The notes below the pieces were generated by a model. That model had not been told where the DNA came from, did no database searches, and worked only from the letters and a program-made list of their open reading frames with translations. Both the position numbers and the translations under genes were made by a program. Positions 56,823 to 64,000 of a DNA stretch of 64,000 bases are shown here, in pieces. Source of the DNA: Rhizobium mongolense USDA 1844 (GTDB lineage Bacteria; Pseudomonadota; Alphaproteobacteria; Rhizobiales; Rhizobiaceae); NCBI RefSeq assembly GCF_000419765.1, contig NZ_ATTQ01000008.1, positions 124,001 to 188,000 of the forward strand, given 5' to 3'. How positions within the stretch are numbered: position 1 is the first letter of the stretch; every line of letters begins with the position of its first letter.

Positions 56823-56938
56823 AGCCATTGAGACAGCCAAACTCTCGTTGATTGAATGGCGCCGGGTTTTCTTTTGCCGCTGATGACATCCCCCTTCACG
56901 GGCTGTAATCTTCTTTGTTGAACAACAGGAAACCACCC

Positions 56939-57616
56939 GTGCGCATTCTCCTCACCGAAGACAATATCGCGCTGGCCGACGGCCTGTCGGCGATCTTGCG
57001 CGGTACGGGGCATGCCGTCGATGTCGTCCACGACGGCGCATCCGCCAATGCAGTCATCGCGGCGGAAAATTTCGATCTCGTGATCCTCGACCTCAACCTG
57101 CCCGAGATGGACGGGCTGGACGTCCTGCGCAGCATGCGCGCGCGGCAGAACCAGGCAGCCGTCCTCATTCTGACTGCACGCGGAGCGCCGGAGGAGCGTG
57201 TCAGAGGCCTGGACCTCGGCGCCGACGATTACCTTATCAAGCCCTTCGACATTACCGAATTCGAGGCGCGCGTGCGCGTGCTGCTCCGGCGCCAGGCGGG
57301 CCTGCATTCGGCGACGGTGATGTACGGCTGCGTGTCCTTCGACCTCAAGTCCCGCACCTTTTCCGCCGGCAATATGCAGCTTGATATTCCCGCTCGCGAA
57401 GTCGGACTGCTTGAGATCCTCTTCATGCGGGCCGGCAAAGTCGTGTCCAAAGAGGCAATCACCCAGTCGTTGACGGCCTTCGACGATGACATCTCCGCCA
57501 ATGCGATCGAGCAATATGTCAGCCGGCTGCGCAAGCGCCTGGCACCGCATGGATTGACCGTGAAGACCGCGCGCGGCATCGGCTACTATCTCGACAAGCT
57601 TCCCGAGGCCTCATGA
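56939..57616 (+). CDS. tctD: OmpR-type response regulator TctD
   Basis: A 225-residue response regulator. The receiver (1-118) has acidic LLTEDN, phospho-acceptor Asp51 (VILDLNLPEMDG) and Lys ~101 (YLIKPFD). The OmpR-type winged helix at the C-terminus contains REVGLLEILFMRAGKVVSKEAI and NAIEQYVSRLRKRL. Start GTG 56939 is preceded by AGGAAA. It overlaps the kinase start. TctD-like regulators control carboxylate transport; tctCBA is the natural target here. Confidence 0.9.
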   Translation: MRILLTEDNIALADGLSAILRGTGHAVDVVHDGASANAVIAAENFDLVILDLNLPEMDGLDVLRSMRARQNQAAVLILTARGAPEERVRGLDLGADDYLIKPFDITEFEARVRVLLRRQAGLHSATVMYGCVSFDLKSRTFSAGNMQLDIPAREVGLLEILFMRAGKVVSKEAITQSLTAFDDDISANAIEQYVSRLRKRLAPHGLTVKTARGIGYYLDKLPEAS

Positions 57617-58995
57617 AAGCCGCCTATTCGCTGAGGCGCCGGCTGCTTTTCTGGCTGCTGATCTCCACCGCCATCATCGGCACGCTGGCGCTCGCCGACA
57701 CATACCGGGAGGCAGTCGAGACCTCGAACATTGTTTCAGACCGTGTGCTTGCCGGTTCAGCGCTCGCCATTGCCGAGCGCGTAGTCGTGGCAGAAGACGG
57801 CGCGCTGGAAGTCGACATTCCCTATGTCGCGCTGGAAATGCTGACATCGGCCGCTCAGGACCGGGTGTTTTACCGCGTCGATGGTCCGCCCGGAAAATTC
57901 ATTACCGGCTACCAGGCGCTTCCGGTTCTTGAGGAAACCAAGAGCGACGCAGCCGTCTTCGCAGACGATATTTTCCGCGGCGAGCCGATCCGCGTCGCGA
58001 CGCTGGAGCGCTCCGCCTCAACCGGCATCCGTTCGGTTCCCTTCGTTGTCACCGTCGCGGAAACGACGATCGCCCGCCGTCAGCTGGCACGCGCGATCCT
58101 TTTCCGTTCGGCTGTCCGCCTCGCTTTCATGATCGCCGGTGCAGCCGTGATCGTCTGGATCTCGGTCACGGTCGCGCTCCGCCCGCTCTACAAGCTCCGG
58201 GACGCGATCGGCGAGCGCAGCCCGGACGACTTGCATCCGATCGAGCAATCGGTGCCGAGCGAGGTGCAGCCACTGGTGGATACGGTGAACAGCTTCATGG
58301 TGCGCCTGCAGTCAGCCCTTGATGCGCTCCGGAATTTCACCGGCAATGCCAGCCATCAATTGCGCACACCGCTTGCCATCATCCGAACTCAGCTCGCGCT
58401 TTCCGCCCGCGCCGCAACGCTGCCTGAAGCGCAGGACTCGGCCCTGAAAGGCGACCAGGCCGTCGCGCACGCCGAACGCATTCTCGCCCAGCTGCTGCTG
58501 ATGGCAAAGATCGACGCAGCAACGGCCAAGGAGGCTCTGGCGGCCTCGACGATCGACATCGCGGCTATCGCCCAGGAGATTACCGGCGAACTGATCCCTG
58601 CAGCCGCCGAGGCCGGTATCGATCTCGGCTTTGAGGGCGATGGACATGCGATGATCCGCGCCGAACCCCTGCTGATCGGCGAGCTGCTGCGCAATCTTGC
58701 GGGCAACGCCATCGCATATGCCGGCAAGAGCGCCGAGGTGACCGTGCGGATTGCGCAGGATGGCGAAACCGTACGCCTCGAGGTTGAAGACAATGGTCCC
58801 GGTATCGCGCCGGAAAAGCTCGACGCCGTGCGCCGCCGCTTTTGGCGCGGCAACGACTCCGATGCGCCAGGCGCCGGCCTCGGCCTCCCGATCGTCGAGG
58901 AAATCGCCAATCTTTTCAATGCGACGCTCACGCTCTCGCCTGCGACCAGCGGCAAGGGGCTCAAAGCCGCCGTCGCCTTTGCAAAAGTGTCGTAA
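57613..58995 (+). CDS. tctE: sensor histidine kinase TctE
   Basis: A 460-residue membrane kinase. TM1 (~11-28), a periplasmic sensor domain of the two-component 'sensor kinase N-terminal' type (~30-165), and TM2 (~168-188) precede a HAMP-like linker. The dimerisation H-box is NASHQLRTPLAII with His248. The ATPase has NLAGNAIAYAG (N box), VEDNGPGIAPEKL (G1) and GAGLGLPIVEEI (G2). The start overlaps the tctD stop (ATGA). It forms a two-component pair with TctD. Confidence 0.93.
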   Translation: MKAAYSLRRRLLFWLLISTAIIGTLALADTYREAVETSNIVSDRVLAGSALAIAERVVVAEDGALEVDIPYVALEMLTSAAQDRVFYRVDGPPGKFITGYQALPVLEETKSDAAVFADDIFRGEPIRVATLERSASTGIRSVPFVVTVAETTIARRQLARAILFRSAVRLAFMIAGAAVIVWISVTVALRPLYKLRDAIGERSPDDLHPIEQSVPSEVQPLVDTVNSFMVRLQSALDALRNFTGNASHQLRTPLAIIRTQLALSARAATLPEAQDSALKGDQAVAHAERILAQLLLMAKIDAATAKEALAASTIDIAAIAQEITGELIPAAAEAGIDLGFEGDGHAMIRAEPLLIGELLRNLAGNAIAYAGKSAEVTVRIAQDGETVRLEVEDNGPGIAPEKLDAVRRRFWRGNDSDAPGAGLGLPIVEEIANLFNATLTLSPATSGKGLKAAVAFAKVS

Positions 58996-59105
58996 AGGCC
59001 TCGCGGCGTTAACCTTTCCGCCTTGCTTTCTGTCGTTGCATTGCACACTATCGCGTCGGGAACAGCAAATGCCGCAAAACGATGTGGCGTCGGACAAGGC
59101 AAAAT

Positions 59106-62100
59106 ATGTCGATCAAAGCCAGTATCTATCATCTGACGCACTACAAATACGACAGGCCGGTCCGCCTTGGGCCGCAGGTCATCCGCCTCAAGCCCGCCTC
59201 GCATTCAAAAACGCGCGTGCTCAGTCATTCGCTGAAGGTCACGCCGTCGAACCATTTCGTGAACCTGCAGCAGGACCCCTACGGGAATTATCTTGCCCGC
59301 TACGTCTTTCCCGACCCGGTGACCGAATTCAAGATCGAGGTCGATCTCGTCGCCGACATGACGGTCTACAACCCCTTCGACTTCTTCGTCGAAGAAGAGG
59401 CCACCAACTGGCCCTTCGACTATCCGCAGACCATCCAGGAAGACCTCTCGATCTACATGAAACCGGAGGACCCCGGCCCGCGGCTCAAGGCTTTCCTCGA
59501 AACGCTCGACTATTCGCCGGGCCAGCCGACCGTTGACATGATCGTCGGCCTCAACGCCCGCCTGCAGCAGCAGATCGGCTATGTCATCCGCATGGAGGCC
59601 GGCGTCCAGACGCCGGAGGACACGCTTGAAAGCGCCAGAGGCTCCTGCCGTGATACGAGTTGGCTGCTCGTTCAGGTTCTCCGTCACCTCGGGCTTGCCG
59701 CCCGTTTCGTCTCCGGCTACCTCATTCAGCTGACGCCCGACCTGAAGGCCCTTGACGGCCCCTCCGGTACGGAGGTCGATTTCACCGACCTGCATGCCTG
59801 GGCCGAAGTCTATCTGCCCGGCGCCGGCTGGGTCGGCCTCGACCCGACATCCGGGCTGCTCACCGGCGAAAGCCACATCCCGCTCGCCGCAACCCCGCAT
59901 TATAGCAACGCCGCCCCGATCTCCGGCGGCTATTTCGGTGAAGCCAATACCGAGTTCGCCTTCGACATGAAGGTCGCCCGTGTCGCCGAACATCCGCGCA
60001 TCACCAAGCCCTTCTCGGAGGAGAGCTGGAACGAGCTCGACGCACTTGGCGAAAAAGTGGATCGTATCCTCAAAGCAGAAGATGTGCGCCTGACGATGGG
60101 CGGCGAGCCCACTTTCGTGTCGATCGACGATTTCGAATCCGAAGAGTGGAATACCGCCGCCGTAGGCCCGACCAAGCGGGAGAAAGCAGACAGCCTGATC
60201 CGCAGGCTGCGCCAGCGCTTCGCCCCGGGCGGCTTCCTGCATTACGGACAGGGAAAGTGGTATCCCGGCGAAAGCCTGCCGCGCTGGACCTTCTCACTCT
60301 ACTGGCGCAAGGACGGAAAGCCGATCTGGCAGAATCCGGATTTGATCGCAGTAGAGGGCGCTGACACCGTCGCCAAGGCGGAAGACGCCGAGCGGCTGCT
60401 CACCGGCATCGCGCGCGAGCTGGCGATTACGCCTGATATGGTGCTGCCGGCCTATGAGGATCCCGCCGAGTGGATCATCAAGGAGGGAAGCCTTCCCGAA
60501 AATGTCGATCCGTCGAATTCCAAGCTGAAGGATCCGGAAGAGCGCAACCGCATCGCCCGCGTTTTCGAACGTGGCCTGACGGTTCCGACAGGTTATATCC
60601 TTCCCGTTCAAGCCTGGAATGCTCAGGCTTCAGGGCACCGCTGGATCAGCGAGAAATGGCAGACCCGGCGCGGTAAGATCTTCCTCGTACCAGGCGACAG
60701 CCCTGTCGGATACCGTCTGCCCCTTGGTACGCTCCCTTACGTGCCGCCATCGCGATATCCCTATATCCACATCGCCGACCCATCGATCCCGCGCCAGCCT
60801 CTGCCCGAAGTCTTTGTGCCCGCCGGCCGCGCCATGCCGGAGGCCTCCTTCCAGCGCGACGAGAGCGGCCAGAGCCGTGTGGAACAGACGCTCGGCGTAA
60901 TCGGCGGCGCGGTTCGCACGGCGATATCGGTCGAGCCGCGCGACGGCCGGCTTTGCGTCTTCATGCCGCCCGTCGAGCGCATTGAAGACTATCTCGAACT
61001 CATTGCAGCCGCCGAAAACGCTGCGGCCGAACTTGGGCTTGCCGTCCATATCGAGGGCTATTCGCCGCCTCAGGACGAGCGCATCAATGTCATTCGCGTC
61101 GCACCGGATCCAGGCGTCATCGAGGTGAATATCCACCCCGCCTCGAACTGGCAGGATTGCGTCGCCATCACCACCGCGATCTACGAAGAAGCGCGGATGA
61201 CGCGTCTCGGCGCCGACAAGTTCATGATCGACGGCCGTCACACGGGCACGGGCGGCGGCAACCATGTCGTCGTCGGCGGCGCCAATCCGAACGACAGCCC
61301 GTTCCTGCGCCGGCCCGACCTCTTGAAGAGCCTCGTGCTGCACTGGCAGCGGCATCCCTCGCTCTCCTATCTCTTCTCCGGCATGTTCATCGGGCCGACC
61401 AGCCAGGCGCCGCGCATCGACGAGGCCAGGCACGACAGCCTGTACGAGTTGGAAATCGCCCTCGCCCAGGTGCCCGCACCAGGCCGCGGCCCGTCGCCGC
61501 TTCCCTGGCTGACCGACCGCCTGTTTCGCAATCTCCTGATCGACGTGACGGGCAACACCCACCGTGCCGAGATCTGCATCGACAAGCTGTTTTCGCCGGA
61601 TGGGCCGACCGGACGTCTCGGTCTGGTAGAGTTCCGCGGCTTCGAAATGCCCCCGAATGCGCGCATGTCGCTCGCTCAGCAATTGATGGTCCGAGCCCTC
61701 ATTGCCCGCTTCTGGAAAAATCCCGCCGACGGCAAGTTCGTGCGCTGGGGCACTTCCCTGCACGATCGCTTCATGCTGCCGCATTTCGTCTGGGCCGATT
61801 TCCTGGATGTACTTGCCGATCTCAAAGAAAACGGCTTCGAGGTCAGCCCGGAGTGGTTCAAGGCACAACTCGAATTCCGCTTCCCCTTCTGCGGCGAAGT
61901 GGAATACGAGGGCTCGAAACTCGAGCTTCGCCAGGCGCTCGAACCCTGGCACGTCATGGGCGAGGAAGGCGCGATTGGCGGCACCGTTCGATATGTCGAC
62001 AGCTCAGTTGAGCGACTTCAGGTTCGCCTCGAAACCAGCAATTCCTCACGCTATACCGTCACCTGCAACGGCCGAACCGTGCCGCTGACGCCGACAGGGA

Positions 62101-62429
62101 CGTCCGGCGTGTCCGTCGCCGGCGTCCGCTTCAAGGCGTGGCAGCCGGCCTCGGGCCTGCATCCGGTCCTGCCGGTGAATACGCCGCTGACATTTGACAT
62201 TTATGATACATGGTCGAAGCGTTCGATCGGCGGCTGCATCTATCATGTTGCCCATCCGGGCGGGCGCAACTATGACACCTTCCCGGTAAACGGCAACGAA
62301 GCGGAAGCAAGGCGGCTTTCCCGATTCGAACCGTGGGGACATACCGCGGGCGGCTTCATTCCGCGCGCCGAAATGGGTTCGCCGGAATTCCCGCTGACGC
62401 TGGATCTCCGCAGGCCGGCAGGCATTTGA
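59106..62429 (+). CDS. transglutaminase-like domain fused to DUF2126 putative amidoligase
   Basis: A 1107-residue cytoplasmic protein. The N-terminal third has a bacterial transglutaminase-like fold. It starts [26 protein letters not shown], then [29 protein letters not shown] (Cys) and [23 protein letters not shown] (His, Asp), a complete triad. The rest is DUF2126 (putative amidoligase), with [28 protein letters not shown] and [18 protein letters not shown]. Genome studies group these with ATP-grasp, alpha-E and Anbu peptidase genes. Probable peptide-bond forming and cutting activity on unknown substrates. Linked to the ATP-grasp gene 15 bases downstream. Confidence 0.93.
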   Translation: MSIKASIYHLTHYKYDRPVRLGPQVIRLKPASHSKTRVLSHSLKVTPSNHFVNLQQDPYGNYLARYVFPDPVTEFKIEVDLVADMTVYNPFDFFVEEEATNWPFDYPQTIQEDLSIYMKPEDPGPRLKAFLETLDYSPGQPTVDMIVGLNARLQQQIGYVIRMEAGVQTPEDTLESARGSCRDTSWLLVQVLRHLGLAARFVSGYLIQLTPDLKALDGPSGTEVDFTDLHAWAEVYLPGAGWVGLDPTSGLLTGESHIPLAATPHYSNAAPISGGYFGEANTEFAFDMKVARVAEHPRITKPFSEESWNELDALGEKVDRILKAEDVRLTMGGEPTFVSIDDFESEEWNTAAVGPTKREKADSLIRRLRQRFAPGGFLHYGQGKWYPGESLPRWTFSLYWRKDGKPIWQNPDLIAVEGADTVAKAEDAERLLTGIARELAITPDMVLPAYEDPAEWIIKEGSLPENVDPSNSKLKDPEERNRIARVFERGLTVPTGYILPVQAWNAQASGHRWISEKWQTRRGKIFLVPGDSPVGYRLPLGTLPYVPPSRYPYIHIADPSIPRQPLPEVFVPAGRAMPEASFQRDESGQSRVEQTLGVIGGAVRTAISVEPRDGRLCVFMPPVERIEDYLELIAAAENAAAELGLAVHIEGYSPPQDERINVIRVAPDPGVIEVNIHPASNWQDCVAITTAIYEEARMTRLGADKFMIDGRHTGTGGGNHVVVGGANPNDSPFLRRPDLLKSLVLHWQRHPSLSYLFSGMFIGPTSQAPRIDEARHDSLYELEIALAQVPAPGRGPSPLPWLTDRLFRNLLIDVTGNTHRAEICIDKLFSPDGPTGRLGLVEFRGFEMPPNARMSLAQQLMVRALIARFWKNPADGKFVRWGTSLHDRFMLPHFVWADFLDVLADLKENGFEVSPEWFKAQLEFRFPFCGEVEYEGSKLELRQALEPWHVMGEEGAIGGTVRYVDSSVERLQVRLETSNSSRYTVTCNGRTVPLTPTGTSGVSVAGVRFKAWQPASGLHPVLPVNTPLTFDIYDTWSKRSIGGCIYHVAHPGGRNYDTFPVNGNEAEARRLSRFEPWGHTAGGFIPRAEMGSPEFPLTLDLRRPAGI

Positions 62430-62443
62430 CGAGCTAGGTTTTA

Positions 62444-64000
62444 ATGGGCAAGAAACCGGCATTGGAGAAACCTAGGGACGAGGTTGCAAGCCGCGGCGGC
62501 AATGATGCGGCGTTCGGCTATTCGCCCCTGCCTGGCATTGCCGACGAGATGGTCGACAACAACGGCGCCATCCGCCCGGTCTGGCAGCGCTTTCTTGCGG
62601 GCTTCGGGGCAATTCCCGAGAAGGAACTGACCGAGCGCTTCGCGCGAGCCGACCGCTATCTGCGCGATGCCGGCGTATTCTACCGCGCCTATGGCAGCAA
62701 GGGCACCGGCGAGCGGTCCTGGCCGCTGTCGCATATCCCGGTCCTGATCGACGAGCGCGAATGGCAGGCGCTTTCTGCCGGCCTGGTGCAGCGCGCCGAC
62801 CTGCTTGAGGCGATCGTTGCCGATATCTATGGCGACAACAAGCTGGTCGAGGAAGGCTTCCTGCCGCCTGGCCTGATCGCCGCCAACCCGGAATTCCAAC
62901 GCCCGCTTGCAGGCGTAAAGCCCGCGACCGGCCATTACCTGCATTTCTGCGCCTTCGAGATTGGCCGCGGTCCGGACGGAAACTGGTGGGTTCTGGCCGA
63001 CCGTACACAGGCGCCGTCAGGTGCAGGCTTCGCGCTTGAAAGCCGCGTTGCCACCACCCGCGCCTTCTCCGATATCTATGCCGAAACCCCGGTTCACCGT
63101 CTCGCCTCCTTCTTCGGCGCCTTCCGCGATGCGTTGCAGACGATGAAGCATTCCGGCGACGACCGCATCGGCGTTCTGACCCCCGGACCGGCAAACGAAA
63201 CCTACTATGAACACGCCTATATCGCCCGCTATCTCGGCTTCATGCTGCTCGAAGGCGAAGATCTGACAGTGGTCAACGGCCGCGTCATGGTTCGCACGGT
63301 GGCCGGCCTGAAGCCGATCGGCGTCCTCTGGCGGCGCCTCGATTCCGCCTATGCCGATCCGCTGGAGCTGAACCAGAATTCGCATATCGGCACACCCGGT
63401 CTGGTCGAGGCACTGCGTGCCGAATCGGTGACGATCGTCAATGCCCTGGGAACCGGCATCCTCGAGACGCGCGCCTTGCTCGCTTTCATGCCGACGATCT
63501 GTCGCCGCCTGCTTGGCGAAAAACTGTCCCTGCCGTCGATCGCCACTTGGTGGTGCGGGCAGAAGCAGGAGCGCGAACACGTCGCGAAGAACATCGAGAA
63601 GATGGTGATCGGTCCCGCCTATTCGCGCGCTCCCTTCTTCGACGATAGCGGCGAGTCCGTCCTCGGCTCGTCGCTGCGCGCAACGGCAAAGGATTCGATC
63701 ACCGACTGGCTGAACTCCGACGGCCCAAAACTCGTCGGCCAGGAAGTCGTCACGCTGTCGACGACGCCGGCCTGGGTAGACGGAAAGCTGACGCCACGGC
63801 CGATGTCGCTTCGCGTCTTCGCCGCCCGCACGGCGAATGGCTGGCAGATCATGCCGGGCGGCTTTGCCCGCATCGGCGCCGGCGATGACGCCGCTGCGAT
63901 CGCCATGCAGTCGGGCGGCGCGGCGGCAGACGTCTGGATCGTCAGCGACAAGCCGGTCGAGCGCCATACCCTGCTGCCTGCCGAAGGAAGCTTCACCCGC
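62444..64000 (+). CDS. circularly permuted ATP-grasp protein (5' part)
   Basis: A frame open from the ATG at 62444 to the window end, 519 codons visible. The N-terminus (YGSKGTGERSWPLSHIPVLIDEREWQAL) and the large domain (GLIAANPEFQRPLAG; YLHFCAFEIGRGPDGNWWVLADRTQAPSGAGFALESRV; GVLTPGPANETYYEHAYIARYLG; VWRRLDS-type; NALGTGILETRALLAFMP) match the COG2308 circularly permuted ATP-grasp family. A C-terminal alpha-E domain may follow. ATP-grasp enzymes join a carboxylate to an amine via acyl phosphate. The start is close behind the transglutaminase/DUF2126 stop, so they form an operon. Confidence 0.93.
   Translation, partial: MGKKPALEKPRDEVASRGGNDAAFGYSPLPGIADEMVDNNGAIRPVWQRFLAGFGAIPEKELTERFARADRYLRDAGVFYRAYGSKGTGERSWPLSHIPVLIDEREWQALSAGLVQRADLLEAIVADIYGDNKLVEEGFLPPGLIAANPEFQRPLAGVKPATGHYLHFCAFEIGRGPDGNWWVLADRTQAPSGAGFALESRVATTRAFSDIYAETPVHRLASFFGAFRDALQTMKHSGDDRIGVLTPGPANETYYEHAYIARYLGFMLLEGEDLTVVNGRVMVRTVAGLKPIGVLWRRLDSAYADPLELNQNSHIGTPGLVEALRAESVTIVNALGTGILETRALLAFMPTICRRLLGEKLSLPSIATWWCGQKQEREHVAKNIEKMVIGPAYSRAPFFDDSGESVLGSSLRATAKDSITDWLNSDGPKLVGQEVVTLSTTPAWVDGKLTPRPMSLRVFAARTANGWQIMPGGFARIGAGDDAAAIAMQSGGAAADVWIVSDKPVERHTLLPAEGSFTR

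Overview
This window reads as chromosomal DNA of an alphaproteobacterium of the order Rhizobiales, most likely the Rhizobium/Agrobacterium group. The evidence is the high GC content, the family-specific genes (Omp10-type lipoprotein, BA14K-like protein, CpdR, homospermidine synthase, DUF1036, DUF1244 and DUF2312 proteins), a MmgR/suhB-like small RNA, and a ROSE-type leader in front of hsp20. Gene density is high. Most genes are housekeeping or conserved accessory. I see no insertion sequence, prophage, plasmid function or CRISPR array.

Layout, left half. 0-6.9 kb: the 3' end of a PLP-dependent Thr/Ser dehydratase; a LysR regulator divergent from a tautomerase-DUF4865 pair; a LysE exporter; a coupled DUF1036-pyruvate kinase pair; an N-formylglutamate amidohydrolase-DUF1244-DUF2312 run. 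7-18.4 kb: an alpha/beta hydrolase, a DUF882 (M15-like) cell-wall protein, an orphan sigma-54 response regulator, an M3 oligoendopeptidase, the pabB-pabC folate pair preceded by a palindromic mosaic repeat, a YciI protein, homospermidine synthase and omp10. 18.5-29.6 kb: a LysM-tailed 5'-nucleotidase, hemH, an SPFH/NfeD pair, a KpsF-type isomerase, an outer-membrane barrel, galU, a lytic transglycosylase and a DUF459 SGNH protein. 29.7-36.2 kb: glutamate synthase gltB-gltD with a tiny ORF between them.

Layout, right half. 36.7-45.2 kb: threonine aldolase, BA14K protein, a LysR/SBF-transporter divergent pair, hsp20 with an RpoH-like promoter and a ROSE RNA thermometer, a lysophospholipase-like hydrolase, a histidinol-phosphatase-type IMPase, a MmgR-like sRNA, a second N-formylglutamate amidohydrolase, cpdR and tRNA-Val(GAC). 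45.2-50.4 kb: many small or uncharacterised genes, MgtC, and a TerC-like DUF475 protein. 50.5-59 kb: a tctCBA tripartite tricarboxylate transporter, a solute-binding protein, an adenylate cyclase-TPR protein and a TctD/TctE two-component system. 59.1-64 kb: a transglutaminase-DUF2126 (putative amidoligase) protein followed by a circularly permuted ATP-grasp protein that runs off the end.

The most unusual system is this last pair. It belongs to a predicted but poorly understood peptide-ligase/transglutaminase group that is often accompanied by an Anbu proteasome-like peptidase. Other points of interest are the RNA regulators (ROSE and MmgR), several membrane or stress-type proteins under 60 residues, a nuclease-like protein that has lost its active-site motif, and leader hairpins before gltB, the M3 peptidase and DUF475.
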